Below are positions 35,772 through 64,000 of a stretch of DNA of 64,000 nucleotides, piece by piece; positions within the stretch are counted from its first letter, which is position 1, and each line of letters opens with the position of its first letter. The notes under the pieces are model-generated. The model did not search any database, was not told the origin of the DNA, and saw only the letters and a list, made by a program, of their open reading frames with translations. Source of the DNA: Bugula neritina (Eukaryota; Bryozoa; Gymnolaemata; Cheilostomatida; Bugulidae). A program made the position numbers and the translations under genes. The stretch covers positions 10,716,207 through 10,780,206 of the forward strand of contig OZ037767.1 in NCBI GenBank assembly GCA_964035545.1. Reading direction: 5' to 3'.

Positions 35772-38700
35772 ATGGCCGGCAAAAGAGTGGCTATCATTGG
35801 GGCTGGGTCATCCGGCCTCACATCAATCAAGTGCTGTTTGGAGGAAGGGCTACAGCCAGTGTGTTATGAGATGTCGGATGATATAGGAGGACTGTGGTAT
35901 TACCGTGAAGAAACCCCTGTAGATGGAGACAGACTGAATGCCAGTGTTTACAAATCATGCTCCATAAATACTAGCAAAGAAATGATGTCATTCTCGGACT
36001 TTCCAATTCCTGTAAACTTTCCGCCTTTTATGCCACACAACAAAGTGCTAGAATACTTTAAAATGTATGCCACACATTTCAATCTTCTAAAGTACATTAA
36101 ATTTAAATGCAAAGTGGTTCAAGTCACACCCACCGACAACCACTTACAAACCGGACAATGGAAAGTATCCACAGTGTGTCTGGGTGAGCAAGGAGAGGAT
36201 GACTCTGAGGTCACAAGTGAAGTGTTTGATGGCGTAATGGTATGCTCAGGGCATCACCGGTTTCCACACAAACCAGTGTTTGAAGGGATGTCAAGATTTA
36301 AAGGGCGAGTTTTGCATTCATCTGAATACAAAAAACAATCTACATTTGAGGATAAGAAGGTGCTAGTCATTGGTAAGTTCTATTGTATTTGCACGCACAT
36401 AATATTTTCATTTATACCAAAATTGATTAATAAGGAGATTTAATTATTTTCGACAGCAATATGAATAAATCTCACCATTGCCAAAATGTAATTTACATAT
36501 TTTGCTCATATTTTTTCCAATTAAAAATGTACCTTTATTATTAAAAACTCATCACTGCCAAAATTCCTCGCTTCAAGTTTTGTGAACTCTATCTGCTAAA
36601 CGTACATAATCTATTGCGGTTTACTTTGGTGCAAATTAATTGTGTTTTGGTTTTACCAGGAATGGGTAACTCGGCTGCCGACATTGCAACAGATGCCAGC
36701 TATGTCGCCAAACAGGTCAGTTCATCTAAACACTCCCACATAGCATTGGAAAATTGTTTTGACATTCTCTTTGTTTAAGTTATATAAGTTATTTTCACCA
36801 AATTTTGACCCTTCATTGTTTTCAATCTCACCTTTCAACTTAGTATATGCAACTTCTAGCCAAAACTGATAACAAATATTTTGAAACTAGAAAGACTTCA
36901 ACAAGCTCTATTAAATGTGAATTGAAGCTCATGTCCTGCAAAGGAACTTGTTTGAAGAGCGTTGCTTGCCATCTTGCAGGTGGATATTAGCACAAGAAGG
37001 GGTTCGTGGATATTCAGCAGGTTTTTCCCAGGAGGCCTGCCCGCTGACTTCCTGGCCAACACGAGGTTTATGATGGGTATACCCAACAAGATTCTCGAGT
37101 GGATGGTAGAGCTGATGGTGAACTTCAAGTACAGTGGTGAGAACTACGGACTCCAGGCATTTCACAGGTACTGCAGCCCTTAGTTATTCACCTTCATATT
37201 GTGTTTGTTCCACAATCCCAAAGTTCACTAAGATACTTTCTCATTCAAAACAAAGTGTTTTTGCCAAAAATTGCTTGCAATTGAATTCGCATGGCCTACT
37301 ACTTGTTTGATGATCATTCTCTGTGTGTGTGCACTCGAGGCAGTATATAGGGTGATTCAAGGAAGCCAAGTAAATAATTATATACACAGCTAATGGCTAT
37401 CAGACTCATAATTTAAACAAAGAAATTGTGAAAAATGTCTACATTCAGGCCAATGAGTTAAAAGACAACCTGCAAATTATTGATGAATAATGCTTTAGCA
37501 ATGCACCTTTTTATTTGTTGTTGCCAAAATTAGAAAAAAATGTGATACAAAAAAGATAAATTTATATCTGCGAAAGTTCACAAAGGAAGCACACCGATGT
37601 TTATATTATGGCTTTGTTTTTTAGGGGGCTGGAAGCTCATCCAACCATCCATGATTACATCACAATTCGAATCATGTCTGGTTATATAAGAGTCCGTCCA
37701 TCAATCACGCATTTCACAAGTGATGGGGCTGTGTTTGATGATGGACACTTTGAAAAGTTTGACACTGTGGTCATGGCCACTGGATATGAGTACAAGTTCC
37801 CATTTCTTGATGACAAGGTATGACAAATGCTAAACTATACTTTTACTGTCTGCACCTTTATTTATCTAATCAATATTGATAATTAATCCTAAAGAGATAA
37901 TTCTATTAACATGAACATTGATCTATATTAAAGCATTGGTTCCATTAAAAATTATTATAAAGTGAATGATTTGTTTTTACAAAGTCTGCTTTCTTTGTAG
38001 ATTATCTACAATGGCTCTGATTCGATAAACACCTACAAGTTTACATTTCTTCCTCACTTACAAAGGCCGGAGTCACTAGCCTTCATTGGACTGGTGCAGG
38101 CCATTGGAGCTGTAATGCCTATAGCTGAGTTACAGGCCAGATGGTTCGCCAGAGTGATTTCTGGTAAGAGTTTAAATTACGAAGCAGCATAGTTTGTGAT
38201 GTTGAAATTACTTCTTCCCCCATTTCCGTAGCCCCTCTAGTGTAATAGTTGGTGTGCTAGCATGCAAGCTTCCAGGTCGGACGTTCAATCCCCAGTGGAG
38301 GCAGTTATTTTTATCGTTTACTAATTGACGATAGATGATAAGTTAACACTTCTTCAACTTTATAATTATGTCTGTAGGTAAAGCACAACTGCCACCAACG
38401 GCTAGAATGTACGACTATATTGAAACAAGATGGCAAGAAGTGAACGAGACTTACGTAAAAACCAAACGACATGATAATTTGGAGGTGAGTTTTAAGGCAA
38501 CTGATTCAAAATTCTTCAAGTAATGGCCAATAAAAAAGACCTGCATGTTAAACTGTGGAAACATAATACAATGCATCATAGCAAAAGAAACAAAACTTTT
38601 AGATTTAGTAACGATGTGCCTATAAAAAGGTTGGAGCATTGGATATACATTTTCAAATTTTACTAATTTATATAAATACTAGGGCATTACTGCTAGTTAG

Positions 38701-39103
38701 CGATTGATGTGTACACAACCATAATAAATGGTTTTTACTGATCCCATTTTAGACATTTTGGGTGCCCGTTATGGATGACATAGCCTCAGAGATTGGAGTT
38801 AAGCCAAACATGGTGAGTCTGCTCAAAGAGGAGCCCCTCTTTGCAGTCAGATGTTTCTTTGGACCCTGTGTTCCAGCCCAGTACCGCCTGCATGGACCTC
38901 ACAGTAAACCTGTACAGGCCAAACGTATGATAGAGAACACTTTCTCCAATATCACACGGTCTACGCAGTACAGAAAAGTGGAGGCGGTCATGAAAAAGAG
39001 AGAGGTGACCTGGTCTCAGCGTCTTGTATCGATAAAAGTTTTGTTATATACGCTGACTTTTGTCTTTTTGGCATTCCTATTGGCCCATATGCATCTCATT
39101 TAG
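35772..39103 (+). CDS. FMO: Flavin-containing monooxygenase, complete, 7 coding exons
   Basis: FMOs use FAD, NADPH and O2 to oxygenate nitrogen- or sulfur-containing compounds at the ER membrane. Coding exons: 35772-36372, 36660-36715, 36980-37167, 37625-37817, 38001-38163, 38378-38484 and 38753-39103. They total 1659 nt, 552 aa, within the usual 530-560 range, and all phases agree. The FAD-binding GxGxxG is at residues 10-15 (GAGSSG), followed by the conserved YE and GGLW. The FMO signature FKGRVLHSSEY (FxGxxxHxxxY) is at 176-186. The NADPH-binding GMGNSA is at 201-206, and ATGY is at 333-336. The last 21 residues are hydrophobic (LLYTLTFVFLAFLLA), the usual C-terminal ER anchor. I cannot assign it to a vertebrate FMO subtype; invertebrate FMOs usually form their own expansions. 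Confidence 0.97.
38228..38304 (+). repeat. tRNA-derived SINE-like copy 2
   Basis: This copy in an FMO intron shares with 26118-26190 the start GTAGC(C/T)CCT..GTGTAAT and an end of the form TTCAA..CCCAGT..GGAGG. A B-box-like GGACGTTCAATCC is present. The arms do not form a full cloverleaf. Confidence 0.6.
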
Positions 39104-39570
39104 GTTTACTACTTGTCTGCATTTCCTATCATACGCACATTAATCTCAAATGAACAAAACCTGCATTATTTATACCAAAACTATTTATTTCCTAAATCTT
39201 GGTGTGATATGCCTGTTCACTTTGTATATAGGTCTGCATTTTAAAGCAGCTGAGTTTTCCACAATATTAATTTATTTTATATACATTATTTATGGAGTTG
39301 ACAAAGGAGCAATTTCACAGCTTACTGCAAGTATTTTAATGGCGTAACGTACAATCTTCAATAAGACTTACTGAAGGCTGTTATTCTATCGTTTTTAGTG
39401 CCTTATAAATGTATCTCTTTCTAGAATACTTATTTAAAAATCATTTTATGAGACATTCTGTATCTACCTTGTGCATAAATGTATGAAACACTCTTTATGG
39501 GACAATAATTATATGAGAAAACTACTTATTATTGTTATTTTATATTATTGGGGCATATAGCCTACACACA

Positions 39571-39576
39571 AATAAA
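39571..39576 (+). promoter_or_regulatory. Poly(A) signal of FMO
   Basis: AATAAA 468 bp after the FMO stop codon. The convergent GH20-like gene has its stop at 40014. Confidence 0.5.
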
Positions 39577-40013
39577 GTTTCGGAGAAAAACAAGAAAACA
39601 AGTTTTTCTGTCATTGATTATTATTCTTTCAAAATGGTGACTAGTATTTTTAAATTCGATGCATATGATATGCAATTCACAAACATGACTGAAAGATTCA
39701 TAACCAAAAGTTAATTGATATCTTTAACTTGCAGTAAAAAACTAAAACAACTAATAAAAGGAACTCAAGAATAACGTTAAGACAATTAATATTAATAATA
39801 TAGAAACAAATGATTATAGAATACAGCATTATTTAATAAATAAGGAATGAGAATATCATTGGGGTGGTTGAGAGATTTAACTGGAAGAAAACCCATCTAA
39901 ATCATTAAGTGACTAAAATGGCCTACTTTTCAAGGGAACTGACAACACTGACTACTATAATGTATCATATTGATAAACTAGTCATAGAGTGAGATTGGTG
40001 AACTCAATGCCTC

Positions 40014-63872
<23,859 letters not shown>

Positions 63873-64000
63873 CTAAAGAAAAGAAATTATATGCTTGCAA
63901 ATGGAATGATACGTAAAGTGTTGGTGAAATTAGCCTCCCCCCCAACAGCGATCACACAAACTCTAAAGTTGCCGTTATACCTTCACGATTTTCAGTCAGA
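63873..64000. other. Window edge, probably intron of the GH20-like gene
   Basis: Upstream on the minus strand of the acceptor TTCTTTAG (63874-63873). No further exon is visible before the edge. Confidence 0.5.

Noticed and set aside
35656-35886. Plus-strand frame of 76 codons
   Set aside because: Overlaps the FMO first coding exon in another frame. The FMO frame has the family motifs.
36898-37165. Minus-strand frames over an FMO exon
   Set aside because: Antisense shadows of FMO exon 36980-37167.

Overview
This is an A+T-rich window of animal nuclear DNA. Its genes carry GT-AG introns, AATAAA poly(A) signals and metazoan protein families, and the introns and spacers are packed with micro- and minisatellites and small non-autonomous transposons. 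The sequence fits an invertebrate, perhaps a lophotrochozoan, but I cannot name the species. No bacterial, organellar or viral features are visible. Most of the longest open frames are tandem repeats without stop codons and are not genes.

Six genes can be assembled exon by exon with every splice phase agreeing. From the left: (1) the last four exons of SEC11, the catalytic subunit of the signal peptidase complex (+, 1-1144); (2) an unrecognised single-pass membrane protein (-, 1758-7088), convergent with SEC11 so that the two poly(A) signals lie only about 30 bp apart; (3) a complete golgin-84/GOLGA5 gene (-, 7770-17253, 15 coding exons, 706 aa) with a 5' UTR exon near 18555; (4) a complete JKAMP gene (-, 19495-27675, 7 coding exons, 311 aa); (5) a complete flavin-containing monooxygenase (+, 35772-39103, 7 coding exons, 552 aa) with a TATA box at 35363; (6) the C-terminal nine exons (377 aa) of a large gene (- strand, 40014 to 63872 and probably beyond the right edge) that looks like a glycoside-hydrolase-family-20-type TIM barrel protein.

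Between JKAMP and FMO (27.7-35.3 kb) lies mostly A+T-rich, repeat-rich DNA with one possible orphan terminal exon (about 30930-31170). Mobile DNA includes a TA-flanked MITE family with at least six copies, a hAT-type MITE with an 8-bp target duplication (3509-3850), a 209-bp foldback element (34240-34448) and two related tRNA-derived SINE-like copies. The largest satellite is a 1.34-kb purine tract, (GGGAGA)n followed by (GA)n, at 42021-43361 in an intron of the GH20-like gene.

Four of the genes act in the early secretory pathway or ER membrane: signal peptide cleavage (SEC11), Golgi tethering (golgin-84), ER-associated degradation (JKAMP) and ER-bound oxidation (FMO). I see no evidence that this is more than chance proximity. 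I found no clearly new multi-gene system. The best leads are the GH20-like gene, whose usual catalytic Asp-Glu pair seems absent, the unrecognised membrane protein, and the transposon-derived structures.
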